DNA of 64,000 nt from the NCBI GenBank assembly GCA_003991915.1, contig RQTK01000025.1:424706-488705 (forward strand), written 5' to 3'. Within the stretch, counting starts at the first letter, position 1. Each line of letters begins with the position of its first letter. The notes beneath the pieces were generated by a model. It did not search any database, was not told where the DNA came from, and saw nothing but the letters and a program-made list of their open reading frames with translations. Source of the DNA: Elysia chlorotica (taxonomy: Eukaryota > Mollusca > Gastropoda > Plakobranchidae). Below, piece after piece: positions 15,801-29,733 of the stretch. The translations under genes and the position numbers were made by a program.

Positions 15801-18800
15801 CATTATTTATTTATAAACACATCCATTTCTTTCACTAAAAAAAGAATTAAAAGGATTAGGTCAAAAAATGATCATACAGTGGAACATTATCAGATATTCC
15901 AACAAAATGTAGAAAGTGTGGATCTAATCAGCAAAATTGAAATTCACCAAAAAAATTATTTTGTCAATTCAAGGCCTCAGCCAAATGAAGGAAATAAACA
16001 TCAACAAAATCAGAGCCAAGCACAAAAGTGACTTGAACTCCTGGGTTTAGAAAACTTACACTTCTTGTTTAAGAGAACCTTTCCTAATCTCTCTGAAAGG
16101 CATAGGTCACATTTTTTTATGTGTGTACCACAATTAATCCTTGTTGCAGGTAAAAGTTGATCATATCCAATTAATCAAAATTCTTTTATCCCTAAGACAC
16201 CAATTAAACAAGGATGTTTTTAAACGGTAAGATCAGTAAAAAATGTACATATTAATCAATTAAACAATGACATTTTAATGTGAAGCAATATATACATTTT
16301 AGAGTACCACATTATTACTTAAACGTTTATTTTGTAATCATTCCCTATATCAGATGATAAAATCATTGTCTTTTTCTCTGTTGGCATATGATTAATAGTA
16401 CTTAATTTTATAATTTGTCATTAATAATTTGTCACTAATGGGACTGTCATTAGCTGTGCTTTTCCAAAGTATTTTTTTTTATTAGTGCCAGTGGTGCCAG
16501 GAAAACAAAAAAAAAACAACAACAAAAAAGATGAGATCTTTTTTCAAGAAATCGTTTATTAGATATCTAATCTAAATGGTCTTTGTTGATCCTCTGCGCA
16601 GTGCTTGGTTAATTTCTGTTCATTATTTTAGGCCCTTTCTATTGCCTAAGGAGTTCTGTCCTATGACAACATATTTAAATGGGGCTACATAAATGAAATA
16701 CAGCATTGAAAGAGAAATGAGGTGATCAAAAGGTAGATCACACAACTTTTAAATGAGAGGTTGCACTGTCAGCCCCACTGAGACCATTTTGCTTCTGCTG
16801 GTAGAGTTAATGTTAGTGTAATGTGACCAGCCAAGTTCTGGGTATTGCTGATCATGATTGTCGAAATAAAATACCCAAGCTCTGAATGATTCAATGAGAT
16901 TGATGCACGCTGAAAAACTAGAAGAGCAGTGTCTATTTCAAATTATCCCTAAAAGTTATAATATGAATAGTATGAAAATACTTAAATACTCACTCTTCCT
17001 CTTCTTCCTCTTCCTCCTCTGTCTCTTCCTCCTCTTCATACTCAGGCCCAATCTTCTTCTTTGTTTTGGCAATAATAAGCTCCTGTAGTCTTTCCTTGAA
17101 TGAGATGTGAAAGATTCCCATCTTCTCGGCCAGGTGCCGGCCATGCAAAGATTTGCCTGCACCTCGTGCGCCCAGGATAAGCAGTCTGATGGGAGGAGCC
17201 TGTAAAGCCAGGGACATCAGACAGAAAATAATTTTAAATATGCAAGTCAATTGCAAGGAATAATGGAAGGCTAAAAATGGTAGACCACATTTACAATACA
17301 TTAAAAACATTAAAAAAACAAACAGACGATTCATGGCAACATCCCCCTACAGACATTGCGAAGACAGAAAAGGATGACATGAATTTACCCAGGTATCAAA
17401 ATTGTCAGCTAATGTCATAAAAGGTGACACTGACAGATAACAGGTAGGTATAATGTTCAACATCTTCAAGGTTTGATCAACTTGATTTCCTTGTTTTTTG
17501 TTTTGTTTTTGTGCATACACAAATTATCAAGTTCACTGTCATTCATACCTGACTAAGGGGGGAAAACAAATAAACAACAAAGTATTTCCTGTCATATGAC
17601 AATCTTTTCCAACTTAATTTAAGCATATTTGTATGTGTCTGAGTTCTGATAGAAACTAGGCTTAAAAAATATTCCACGCCTCAGTTCTATTATTTCAATT
17701 TCAATATTTGTAACTTTTTAAACTATGTTGCAGCCCACAAATAAAATAAAAAAAATTTAAAGGAAGATTTTTATCATTTTGTTTAAACAAATAAGTGACT
17801 GAATTAAAATTATTCAACAAGTTATTTTGGTTGGTATGCCGTCTTTCCAGTTCAAGCTTCACAGCCAATAGAGAAGAAGAAACAATTACAAACCTAAATC
17901 TGGCTTGGAATCTTCAGGATGAAAGATGAATAGACCAAAGAATTTTACAGGGATCAACCACCCACCTTTATGCCAGGACAAAATCTGGCACCCTAAACAC
18001 TAGGTGACCCCCTTTGGCAAGACCAAAAGAAAGTAGAAGGCTATAAATGCTGGCCTGCGTTGTATGTGAAGTTAATTTCCAGGAACAACAAGTCTATAGC
18101 TTTATGAAACATCTATAAATGAAACCTGAACCAGATCTGAAGACATAATAATGTTCATATTTAAATGAAAGAATTAAATTCATCCGTTTAAACCTCAGAC
18201 TGCCTTGAAAGTTATTAAATTTAAAGACAATTACAGCTTATTACTATTTTATCTTCTAGTTTATTTATAAATGCTTAAGAAAAGGGTGGAAAAGATTGGA
18301 ATTTTACTTTCCTCTGTGTTAATAGATTTTAGTTCATTTTGTATTTAGGCTTTTGGAAGTTTTGAAATATCTCTATTTACAGAATTTTAAAAAGTTCCAT
18401 CTGGACTGAAAAAAACCTTTATCTATTTTTCTCCATAATCCAAACTAAAGAATTCCTTCAATTCTAGGCATTTCCCTGTACGCTACAGATATAGTGGTTC
18501 CACTGCCTTACTGGTTATTAAATCTATAGCAGCTTTCAGCTTACAGCGGTTTGATCTTCTAGAATCATGTTCTGTAGTATGTCTCACCTGCAGAGGCTCG
18601 TCCTCATTGAGGAACAGTGGTGGCTCTTCCAAAAACTTATCCCTGCTCTCATTGGTGGAGAAATAATAAACTTTCTCTCTATACACAGCGGCAATTTCTG
18701 GGTTACCAGGATAGAGCACCCCTGTCTCACGCAGGACAACCGGGTCAAAATAATTGCTGTCCCCGAGAAACTTGCGCTTGATGCTGCGGTTGGGATCCTC

Positions 18801-21800
18801 CTCTTGCTGTTCAGGAAAGAAAGTAACAGTTTCACAGGTTAAGGATGGTATGTTATAAAAACTTTTCATACTCAGGGCAAATATGAGCGCTCTGACAACC
18901 TAATCATGCTCCCCAGAAAAGATTCAGTTCTGATGACAATTTTGCTATTTTTTTTTGTTCCTTAAAAACCAATTATTATTGTAGTTTAAATTCTATGTTT
19001 CACTATCTACATGTAGGCTACTACATGTATTCACTTTTGATTTGATCATCAACATTGTATATATGTAACAGCGTGTTGCTTGGTCAAAATAAACCAAACC
19101 TGTTCCATTCCTCAGAACAATAGGCCCTACATTTTATAAGTATGAGAACTGCTATGTCAATGACACTGATCTGTTTAAGTATGTCTTGTTGCAGACAGTG
19201 GCATAATGCTGATGCAATAGGAAAAAAATATGAACCACTGAAAATAAGCTATAGTTTTTGCAATGATAAATAACAATATAGTAGATAGGGCAGCATGTAA
19301 AGTCAATTCATATCTACCGTTAATATCTATATAGATGACTTGTATATGTAAAGTTTATGAAGTTGGGACAAAGAGTAAAGAAATCATGTTACTGTCATTA
19401 TGTATCTATCATTCATTGACAGCTAAGTAAACTTTGTCCCACACTCTTTGACAGTAAGTTGGGGAACAAGGAGATAGATCTAGATTCTTGATTGTTCTAG
19501 ACAATGACATGAGAAAAAATATGTATATTTATCCAGGGCACCTGCCCCCCTCAAAAGGCAAATAAAAATAGAGCTTGCTAAAATAAAGGTTATTGAACAT
19601 TAAAATCTAGTTTTCCATGGGTGGCCAGCATAACACTTGCACTATTATTTTCTCAAAAGTAGCTCCATTTTACCTCCTCCTCTCCTCCTTCCTCCTCTGT
19701 TGCCTCCTCTTCAGCCTCCAAAGCTTCAGCCTCGAGGTCCTCCTCTTCCTCATCTATGTCCACAGTTCCCATCTCCCAAGACACATATTTGAACATACCT
19801 GTGCAGTGAGGAAAAGCAAACATACTTTGATCTTATCATTTAATTACTAAAAATTAAATTTAAATTAATTCTCATGAAAGATGAATAAGCAAAACAGGTG
19901 CAGCAAGCACACATCTGAGCTTAGATTTAAAAAAAATTTGTTTAACATGTGGAGTATCATCAAATCTACTTTTAGCTTTTAAACAAATTATAAGTCCATA
20001 ATTTCTAGAACCAGTATATATAATTTTTACTCCAAAAAATGAAACAGATCAAGAAAGAGTATTTTTCTTTGTTTAAAGATCGCTCATTCAAAACTCATAA
20101 AATAAAAGTAATATGTACCAGAAACACCCAGAAGGCCTACTATAATATGCTTTACGACGCTTTAAAAAATAATGCAACAGGAACTATCATAATAATATAT
20201 AATACATGAGAGAGAAAACACTCACGTTCCAAATGTTTAATAACGTCCTCCAGGATTTGCTCTGGAGATCTTCCAGCAATCTCCAGGATGAAGGGCTCGA
20301 TGGCTGACGTGCCGGTTATAGTGGCCAGCAGGTTGGCCTGCTCCTTGTCAAAGTCTTTCATCATGTCCAGGAAGATCTGGGCCTCCGGCTGTTCCATGAG
20401 GATCTATCATGGAGATAAACTGATGTTGTGAGTTTACAAAAAAATTCAGACCTATTTCAGAATTACACGAGAAGACGCACATTTCAGGGTTATTGTAATG
20501 TGTAAAGGCCTAGAACAAGGGTGGTAAGGTTGAAATTTTACTTGCCCTTGTTTTATTTGATTCTTAAACTTTAGTTTGTTTTGAATAATGAAATTATTTT
20601 ATTAAAACATTTTTTTTCAATCATCCAAATCTTACCTTCACAGACTACGGAACTAAGAAAGACAGCCTATATGTCAAAACCAGAAAATCCCAACAATTAC
20701 GTGCTTTTTCCTTCATATTCAATGAAGTAGTAATTCCAGCACTGTTACATTTCCACAGAGATGTATGACTTAAAAGTTAAAACCAGGGAAAAGTCTATGT
20801 CAGTGGAGTAATTGAAAGTGACTGTAATGATCTTATTCTGTTCAACAGGAAATTCAGCTGTCTATCTTTGGAAAGTATTACTTTCACCATTGCTTTATAT
20901 GTAAGTTTCTTTGCTTGGAAAGGAAGGGAGAAATATTGCGTATGTTCATAAATGTTCATAAATTCCTTTCTATTAAAAAGTACTTATGCAGGACACTTAT
21001 CACATCAACTTTCATAATGCTATACAACATCTATTTTTTATTGTTATGTTAGACATATTAAGAATTGCAACTGCTCCTGGAAATTATTTAAATTTTTATC
21101 ATATTTTCAATGTATATAAGAAGAAATTGGAAGCAATCAACTGAAAGAATATATAACAGCTGGGACGAAGTGTCTTGAAGTCTAAGACATAATATTGTTT
21201 ATGCACAAGCTTTACCTCTAGCTCTGACTTAGGCGGAGCTTCCGGTATTTCTTCATGCTCCTCCTCTTCCTCTCTCTCTTCTCGTTCCTCCTCGATGGCT
21301 CCGTCTATGTGCTCTGTAAAATAACCAAGGGGAAAATTCTACTTGAGTTGATAAGCATTGATTCTAAATACAATAGCATCAGTCTGTTGATACTATTATC
21401 AAATATATTGTCATAGGGCAAAAAATGTAATATAGAATACTGAACAAAGTACTTCCTCATAAAAATCATTTAGCCTGTTCTCAGTCCAAGCAATGAAGTA
21501 AATAAACTTGGGTGTTAAAAGTTCTTTTTTATATAGACCTCAGATAATAGTTCATTTTGTATATTTTTACATTCAGGTAATCTATGAATATGTTGTTGAT
21601 GGAGCAATTCAATTCCAAGATCAGACAAAAGTATTTGTCAGATTTCATCCTATACTGGTCGATTCAGTGTCACTATAATATGATCGGCTGATTAAGAAGT
21701 CCTGTTATCCCCACACTATATCAATGTGTCAGTATGTAAAATTGCCAGATGTTAGTATTGTAACCCCTTTGCAATGTAGCCTAGGTGCTGACATTGAACG

Positions 21801-21828
21801 TTAGGAAACTAACCAACCACATAACCAC

Positions 21829-21889
<61 letters not shown>

Positions 21890-22162
21890 TAATAATAANN
21901 NNNNNNNNNNNNNNNNNNNNNNNNNNNNNNNNNNNNNNNNNNNNNNNNNNNNNNNNNNNNNNNNNNNNNNNNNNNNNNNNNNNNNNNNNNNNNNNNNNNN
22001 NNNNNNNNNNNNNNNNNNNNNNNNNNNNNNNNNNNNNNNNNNNNNNNNNNNNNNNNNNNNNNNNNNNNNNNNNNNNNNNNNNNNNNNNNNNNNNNNNNNN
22101 NNNNNNNNNNNNNNNNNNNNNNNNNNNNNNNNNNNNNNNNNNNNNNNNNNNNNNNNNNNNNN

Positions 22163-22239
<77 letters not shown>

Positions 22240-25200
22240 CAACAACAACAACAGATTAAAATCTTTTTAATCATATTATTATTGTTAACAGATGAATTAT
22301 AGAGTGCTGTTTACAAGAAACTAGGCTCAAGGCACTTTTACCAATTAAACCCCAGTAAAGTGGTGATTTGACCTTTTTATAGATGGTGATGAAAGTGCAG
22401 ATAGAAAATTTAGAGGAATACAAACCTTCCTCTACCATTTCCTCGTCAATTGTTTCTTTCATTTCAGCGGGTGGGGATTCATCAGCACTAATGTCATCCG
22501 CACCATCTGCATTATAAAATAAGATCTACCATGATACTCTGTTTTTGACTGAGTGATTCAGTAAAATTTTTAAAAACCTGCTCCAGGTTTGACAATCAGT
22601 AAGAAATGTCTTTGAATCTGCAAAGTTCAAGTTACATATGTTACTGAGAGCAAAAAAGGTCATAATAATTATTATCTCAAGGAATTTAAACAACCACATG
22701 TAATGCTATTCTCATGACAAAATTTATTTAGACTTTAAAAAGACAATTTTTTAAATTAAAATTTCATAAGGATTAAACAGTTGTTATTTTTTTTGTACCT
22801 TATATTGAAACCTCGTTATTATGGTCATATAAAAGGAACATTTGGATTTAAATTGTTTTAGTCAAAAAAAAAAAAAGTCAAGTAAAACTTTTGAGAAAAG
22901 AAGTGATCAAATCCATTCTTTAATCTTAAATTTACAAAAATTTTAGTCAGTAAAGGAGTTTTGTATCGACAAAATGACTTCTCAATACAATTTTTGCATG
23001 GTATATCTCAGTTGTCTCCTAAAATAGAAACTGTAGTTTCTAAAAAAATAGCATGAAAAAAATAATAATTCAAAACTGAAAGATCAGAACAAATGAGCTT
23101 AAACAAAAACAGAATGCTAATTGTCCAATATTGTTAAAACAAAACCCCCCTCATGAAATATATAAAAAAAAAGATAAAACATAAAAGAAATGGAAAAATA
23201 AATGTATTAATTTGATTTAAAATTACAACAAAGTTCAGATGAGACAGTGGTGAAAAAAAAAGTTAATTTTTTAACATATAAACCAGAAATTGCTTAATAT
23301 CATCAACAACAAAAAATAAGACAAACAATGAAATTCAAAACTTCTAAAAATCTTTTAAAAAGTTCTCAATTTCAAATTAAGTCACAAAAAAGTCATTATA
23401 ACATTATGTTGAAAAGTGCCTTGGTGAAAGAAAGGAGCATCCCAACAAAACAGAAACAAAAAGTTTGCCAATGCAGACTTTTGGCCTTAAACTGCAAGCT
23501 CAACAAAAAGCCTTTAATAACTGAGGCTTTCATAAAGGTACCCCATATTTCTGTGCTAGGAATTGGCCTGCCCTCATCCCTTAATCTCCTTCGATGAGCC
23601 AAGTTTTTCAGTGCTTGGTGAAGGTCTGCATAATCCTGGTACTCGAGAGCCAGATCATTAATAAAGCTCGGACCTCGGGGCTGTTCTATGCCCAAATCAT
23701 GAAACTGAGTTGATGTCTGCAGTTCCCCCGAGAGTGTATCCCACAGAATTTGCATGATCCTCACACTGGCTGTATGTATTTAGATGTACACTTTTGAGAG
23801 AGTTTTTTTTCAAGGCAAAATAGTTTAAGGTTGAATGGAAACTGAATTGTTCTTTAAATACAATTTAGAAAAATGGTAAATATTATTTCTTTTTTATATT
23901 TCTTACATTTATGATTACATAAAGACAGGATAGAAACACAAACACATACAGAAACAAACAAAATATATTGACTAATATGTATGTAAAGGTAGATGTATAA
24001 TTGATTGTAAGATAAAATAAACATTTTATTAGTTTCAAAATAGTGGGTTTTGCTATAAATATATTACTTACCCTGCTTTTCCTCTAATTCTTGCTGTTTT
24101 AGAGCTTCAATTGCAGCTGCCTGTTCCACTGAGGAGTTTGATCAAAAGGCAATTTAAAAACTTGAGGTAAAAAGTGTCACAAAAAAGAAAAAAAAAGCAG
24201 GCAAAGTAAAAAAAAAAAGTTAATGCTTTATAGCTCTAACTTTTATGGTTTCTAGCTGGTTATTGGGAGAGGGTTTGACTTCTGTTTGGGAGGTACTCAA
24301 TTCAATTCCACTGTAGGGCAAATTTATTTGTAGGATTTTGTTAATACTTATTCGGTTGGTGACAGTAAAATATGAACAGTTTAGACTTCTCTTCTATAAA
24401 GAAATTGAACTATAAGTCATATCAGAAGTGCTCCCCTGATCATCAGATTACATCTATATATATATATTTTAGTAGAATCGAGGGGGTTTTCTCAAAAAGC
24501 TCGAAGACGGCTCAACCTATAATTATGAAATTTTCACAGAAACTACATCTTACTAAATACTTTGTTTACCTGGTCCTTTTTTGTTGATTTATTTTTTCAT
24601 AAATTTATTATAATTAAAAATAAAAATAGTTCGCCTTTAGATTTCCGTATCGTCTTTTATAATAACTAGATCTAGGCTTGGTTGCTCAAATCGTCATAAA
24701 CTACAAAGTCAGTTCCATGCACTGCCTCTACCGCTGGACTCAGCAATCTATCTAGATCTAGAATCTAGGCTTACTCAAGCAATGTATCTAAATCTAAAAT
24801 ATTGGCTTACTCGAGTAATCTTTCTAGATCTACAATCAAAGCTTAACTAATGAAAAGGGTTTTATAGATCTAGATTCTAGATCTAATATCAAATTATCAA
24901 ATTCAGCACCTTCATTTTTCATTACTTCCAGTTGCACCGCACTGGCACGGAGGGCAATTTGGTCATGTGGTAGAGCATTGGTCTTGAGATCAGGAGGTGC
25001 ATGGTTCGAGTCCCACGATGGGCTTTTTTTTTTTTTTCGGTTTTAGTCCCCTATAACTGGTTGGGTGGTATCAGTATAATGTGATCGGCTAGACAGGAGT
25101 CATGGTATCCCCGTCCTATCAAATGCGTTGCAGCACATAAAATTGTCAGATGTAAGTCTTGGGGCCAGTCGCCGTATTGGACTCCCTAGAGGAATCTAGG

Positions 25201-28200
25201 AGACATTAATCAAATCCTGTGCTTCAAGGGATAAAATCTGTCCATCATTAGCAGCAGTAGTAGCGTAGCTATCTAGATATAATATATACGAAAAAGAAAA
25301 AAAAAGAACGAGAGAGAAAAATAATTTTTTTTAAAGAAAGAAAAAAAGTAATAATAATGAATTTCTTTAAAGGAGGAATATATAAAGAGAATAAAGAAGA
25401 AAGAAGAGGAAAAAAAGAGAGAGAAAGAAAGAAATAAAAAAAAGAAGAGAAAAGATAATTTCATTAAATAAAAAAAGAAGGAAGCAAAAATAATAATAAC
25501 TGCTGGATCAGGGTCTAAAAGTTCCCCTTTCAAAAAGAATCGGCTTACAGACAGTTACACTGCATTCAACCTGTTCATATGAATGGGCACACCCAAGCTT
25601 GTTATATACATAAAACAATGGGGACAAGATATTAAGGTAAAATACAACACTGAAATACACTACTTACACAGTGCTTGGACTTTGGTCTCCTCAGCCTCTG
25701 CTTGCCTAATCCTCTCTTCTTCATCTATACTGCAACAGCAGAAAAAACAATCAAACAAACATAATAGACTGTAAAATGATTATTGTATTGACTTGTTTTC
25801 ATCTTTATCCTAACTTAATACTCTTTTTCCTACCCACATTAAGTGCCTGTTTGTGTGTGTGTGTGTGTGTGTGTGTACAGGACCAGACGACCAGCAACAA
25901 GAATAATATCAACACCTTTATAAAGGTGCCACTTGTCAAGTCATCCACAATGGAAACTAACGGAACACTTCAGCGTGACAACTGGCGTCCGTTAGGACTG
26001 TTTGCTCTCTCCGACAATATTCCTTATCGTGAGTGACTGGGTTAGGTGAATGTCAACCACAGGCCAAAGGACAGATGCCGAATCATTAAGGCCTGATACG
26101 CTTTAAATACCCTAAGACCAATCTGGCGGCCTACAGCCGTGTTCGTACAAATCAAGATCTGGATCTTCAATATTAACGTGAAGTTGGTATTGCTGTCTCT
26201 AGATCTCAGAAACATGGCGCGTTACCGAGACCAACAGCCATAAACTGCAATCATTTACCAACAGATGCCAACAGAAACATCTTCAATTTTAAGTGGTCTG
26301 ACGTTATCCTGAAGAAAGAACTGTGGGACAGAACGAAGCAAATCCCCATCGAGACGGAGATCAGAAAGCGCAAATGGGGCTGGATAGGCCACACCCTTAA
26401 AAAGCCTGTATCCAACATAGCAAGGAAAGCTCTGGAGTGGGACCCCAATGTAAATGCAAGGTAGGCCACCCGAAGCAGACTTGGCAATTCTTATCAACGC
26501 ATCCAATTAGATCTACTTCCCACACTTGTTACATAAGATTTCATAGTTTTTTTTTTCATTATTTTTTTCAAACTAAAATGTAGCATAAAAGATATTTATA
26601 AGAGATGTTACTGGAAAGTGTATGCAATCAAGTTTTCAGTGATGCCACAATCTTTTTTGTGGGTTATATACTTTTTGTTTAGTTGCACTTTTAGCAAACA
26701 CTATTTTTTTCCAGAAACTGCTGTTAAGCTTGCGATAGGATGGGGAATAAGCTTGCGAGTGGAAAGAGTTGAACTGAAATTGAAATTGGACCCCTAAATT
26801 TCTGAAGTGCGAAAAGTGAGCTCAAATATTTGAAGGATTTTTCATGCTTTGGTTTGATAGTGTCAATAAAAATGTTGCAATCTAGAGTTGACTTTTTACT
26901 AATAATCTGTATTCTTGCAGTTTGACTTTACACCTTTCTTTCTACTCTTGTTTTTGAACATGTCCAGTACAGTTTGGAGAGCTTTTTTGTTTTCTGTTAT
27001 CGGCACCACATCATCTGCATATCTTAGATTATTATTTGTTTTTCCATGTATTTTAGGTTAAGGGATGTCATCTAATCCACGTTGGATTATTTCACTGTGC
27101 AAGTTAAACACATCTGATAATCTGATAATACAACACATCTTTGCCTTACTCCTCCTCTACTAATTTCTTGAAAGTCACACGTTTCATCTTTTCCCACTAT
27201 ACTGCTGCTCTTTGTTCCCAGTAAAAGTTTTAAGTTGTTTAGAGGTTCTTTCTATCTACATGGAGTTTTTGGAGTTATTTATTTCTATGCTTTTAACTGC
27301 TTATGAAATATAAGTATTTTTCTTTTGCACCTCTAAAGCTCTTTTGACAATGGTTCTAAGCATGTATAGTGCATTAGACGTCCGCTTTCATTCCAAAAAT
27401 ATCTATGGCACAAAGGGGTTAACTTATTTTAGGATGATTTGAAAGTGTTCATGTTCCACACATGTGAATTAGATATAAACATGCATGTGTTTTCATTATA
27501 AATAAATAAGGAAACAAAAAACTCACGCTGCCTTTCTCTCCTGCTCCTGACGCTTCTGCTCCTCCCTGAAAAGAACCTCCTGAGCTCTGGTCTCCATTGC
27601 TTCGATAATTTTGTCTCTGTGCTTCAGGCAATAGCGAGCCAGCATCAGCTTCACCATGCTGTCATCTACTACCTACAGAAAAACATGGAAAAACAGAGAA
27701 TAAGTAATGTAAAATAACAAAATAGTAGAAGTATAATACATGATTACACCTCAATTTTCAGCCTGTAAATCCAAAATGTTGGCGTGTCGTAAGCGTGTCG
27801 TCAGCGGACTGAAATCCACCCTCAAACTTTGTTATAGGGCATAAATTGAAACAGTGGCAAACAGAAAATGGGTATCATCTGCAATGATGTATAAATGTTT
27901 CATTAAAAAATATAAATCTACCACACTCTCTGTTACTCAAAGAGTAAATAAAGAGTTACTGTGAAAAGGAGGATTCCTTTCTATTGCTTCTGCCTCAAAC
28001 CTACTCCTTCTGATTTGACACATGTTGTGGTTATTGCATGATATGGTTGTTGTGCCTACTTTATTGTTATACAGTGCAGCTGTTTTTTGCTTTGTTGTAA
28101 TTGTCCTTGATCTGTTGAAGCTGTTTTTCCGCTTACAAACTTCCTTTTTTACTAGTACATGTCTAAGATAATAAAAAACATTACTCAATATTTTTTAGGA

Positions 28201-29651
28201 TCTTCAAGTAAAGGTAAAAAAAAAGCTTCACTAGAGATATTTCACTTCAGTCATGCAAATAATCATTTGCTTCACATAAAGCAGAATCAATTAAAAAGTA
28301 CAAAATAATGATGGTCAAAAGTTACAATTACAGCCCTCATGTTTATTAATGTGAGGCAACTTGTCAATAGCAGGTTCAGAGACATATTGTATATATAAGT
28401 TTTTAGCTATAGCTTTACAAACATATAAAATCTACACTTTTATCTATGTCCACTGTTTTTTTTTTTTTAAGTTAAAGATTATCTTTAGTTCTAGAAATGA
28501 TAGAATTATAATTTTTTCAACCTCTGAAAGTGCATTTGAATTTTTTTACATATTATAAATTACTCAAAGGGTGAAAAATTCAGGCTTGAGCCTGCTTCAC
28601 ACAAAAATGTAACTTGCGTAGCCTGACCTTGTCTGCACCACCATCAGTGCCAAGAACAATCACATCGTCAGGCAGCAGATTCTTCTCCACACAGGCATTC
28701 CATTGCTCACGCGTACTTGGGAAGTTGTCCAGGATCCAACATCCATTCCTAAATGAAGAACGTATATATTGTTAAGATTATGATGCAGAAAACTACAAGC
28801 CTAAGACGTTACCACTTAATAAATTTAAATTTCCAATTTTTCAGTACATGTTATCGAATATTATTAACAATAGAAACAAAAAGACAAGCCAGAATTTTTG
28901 GACATACATATTGTGAGAAGGAATAGCATTGAAAATTTGATGACACTGTGTGTGATATTGGCAGAAAGAGAGCAGTTGGAAGATATACAAGGAAAATACA
29001 TCACATAATGGGTTGGAGGACAGAACAATACAATGACTCTTAAAGCAATTTATTTTATAACCAATGAATGTTATTTGCTGTGAGACAGAAATATTTGACT
29101 TAAAATTTAAACTAACAGCAAAAACAAAGAAGAGTACAAGATGTGCCAATCTCTGTAAAATTTAAGTTTAAAAAACCAGTTGATGACCTACATGGGTCCA
29201 TCCTTCTTCTTGTTGCGCATTTCCTTCTCCCAGTCACGAATGGCTCCCTCCAGCACTTCCACTTGGACTTCAGGACTTAGAATGATTGGCGCAAGTTCTG
29301 CTTCCCTCACTGCCGCTTTGACCAAACGAATAACTTCAGGGTGGTTTTCATCAACCTAAAAAAGAATCAAATACTGTAGACCTGAGATATAGAAGTCAGT
29401 AGGCCAACTGCAAAACTTTGTTGCGTCCAAGGTTTCATTACAGGCAAGATCATAATAAAAACAATGGAAGTGACTCTCTAGGACTTCATTTGCAAGAGTT
29501 TTTAGGGGACTTTTGCTCTCTTTCTAAAAAACTGGAAGTTTTAAAACAGCTTTGCCGTGTCCCCAAGTGATTTTATTCCCATAAGCTATTATTTGGTATC
29601 AAACAAAAAGACATTTGACATCTACCTGTGTTCAATGAATAAAAATTAGCT

Positions 29652-29733
<82 letters not shown>

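Noticed and set aside
21781-22274. Long reading frames spanning the N run
   Set aside because: They are translations of AAT repeat and unknown bases.
25776-26036. Plus-strand ORF around the GT repeat
   Set aside because: It contains the microsatellite and has no recognisable domain; the LINE signal starts further on and in other frames.
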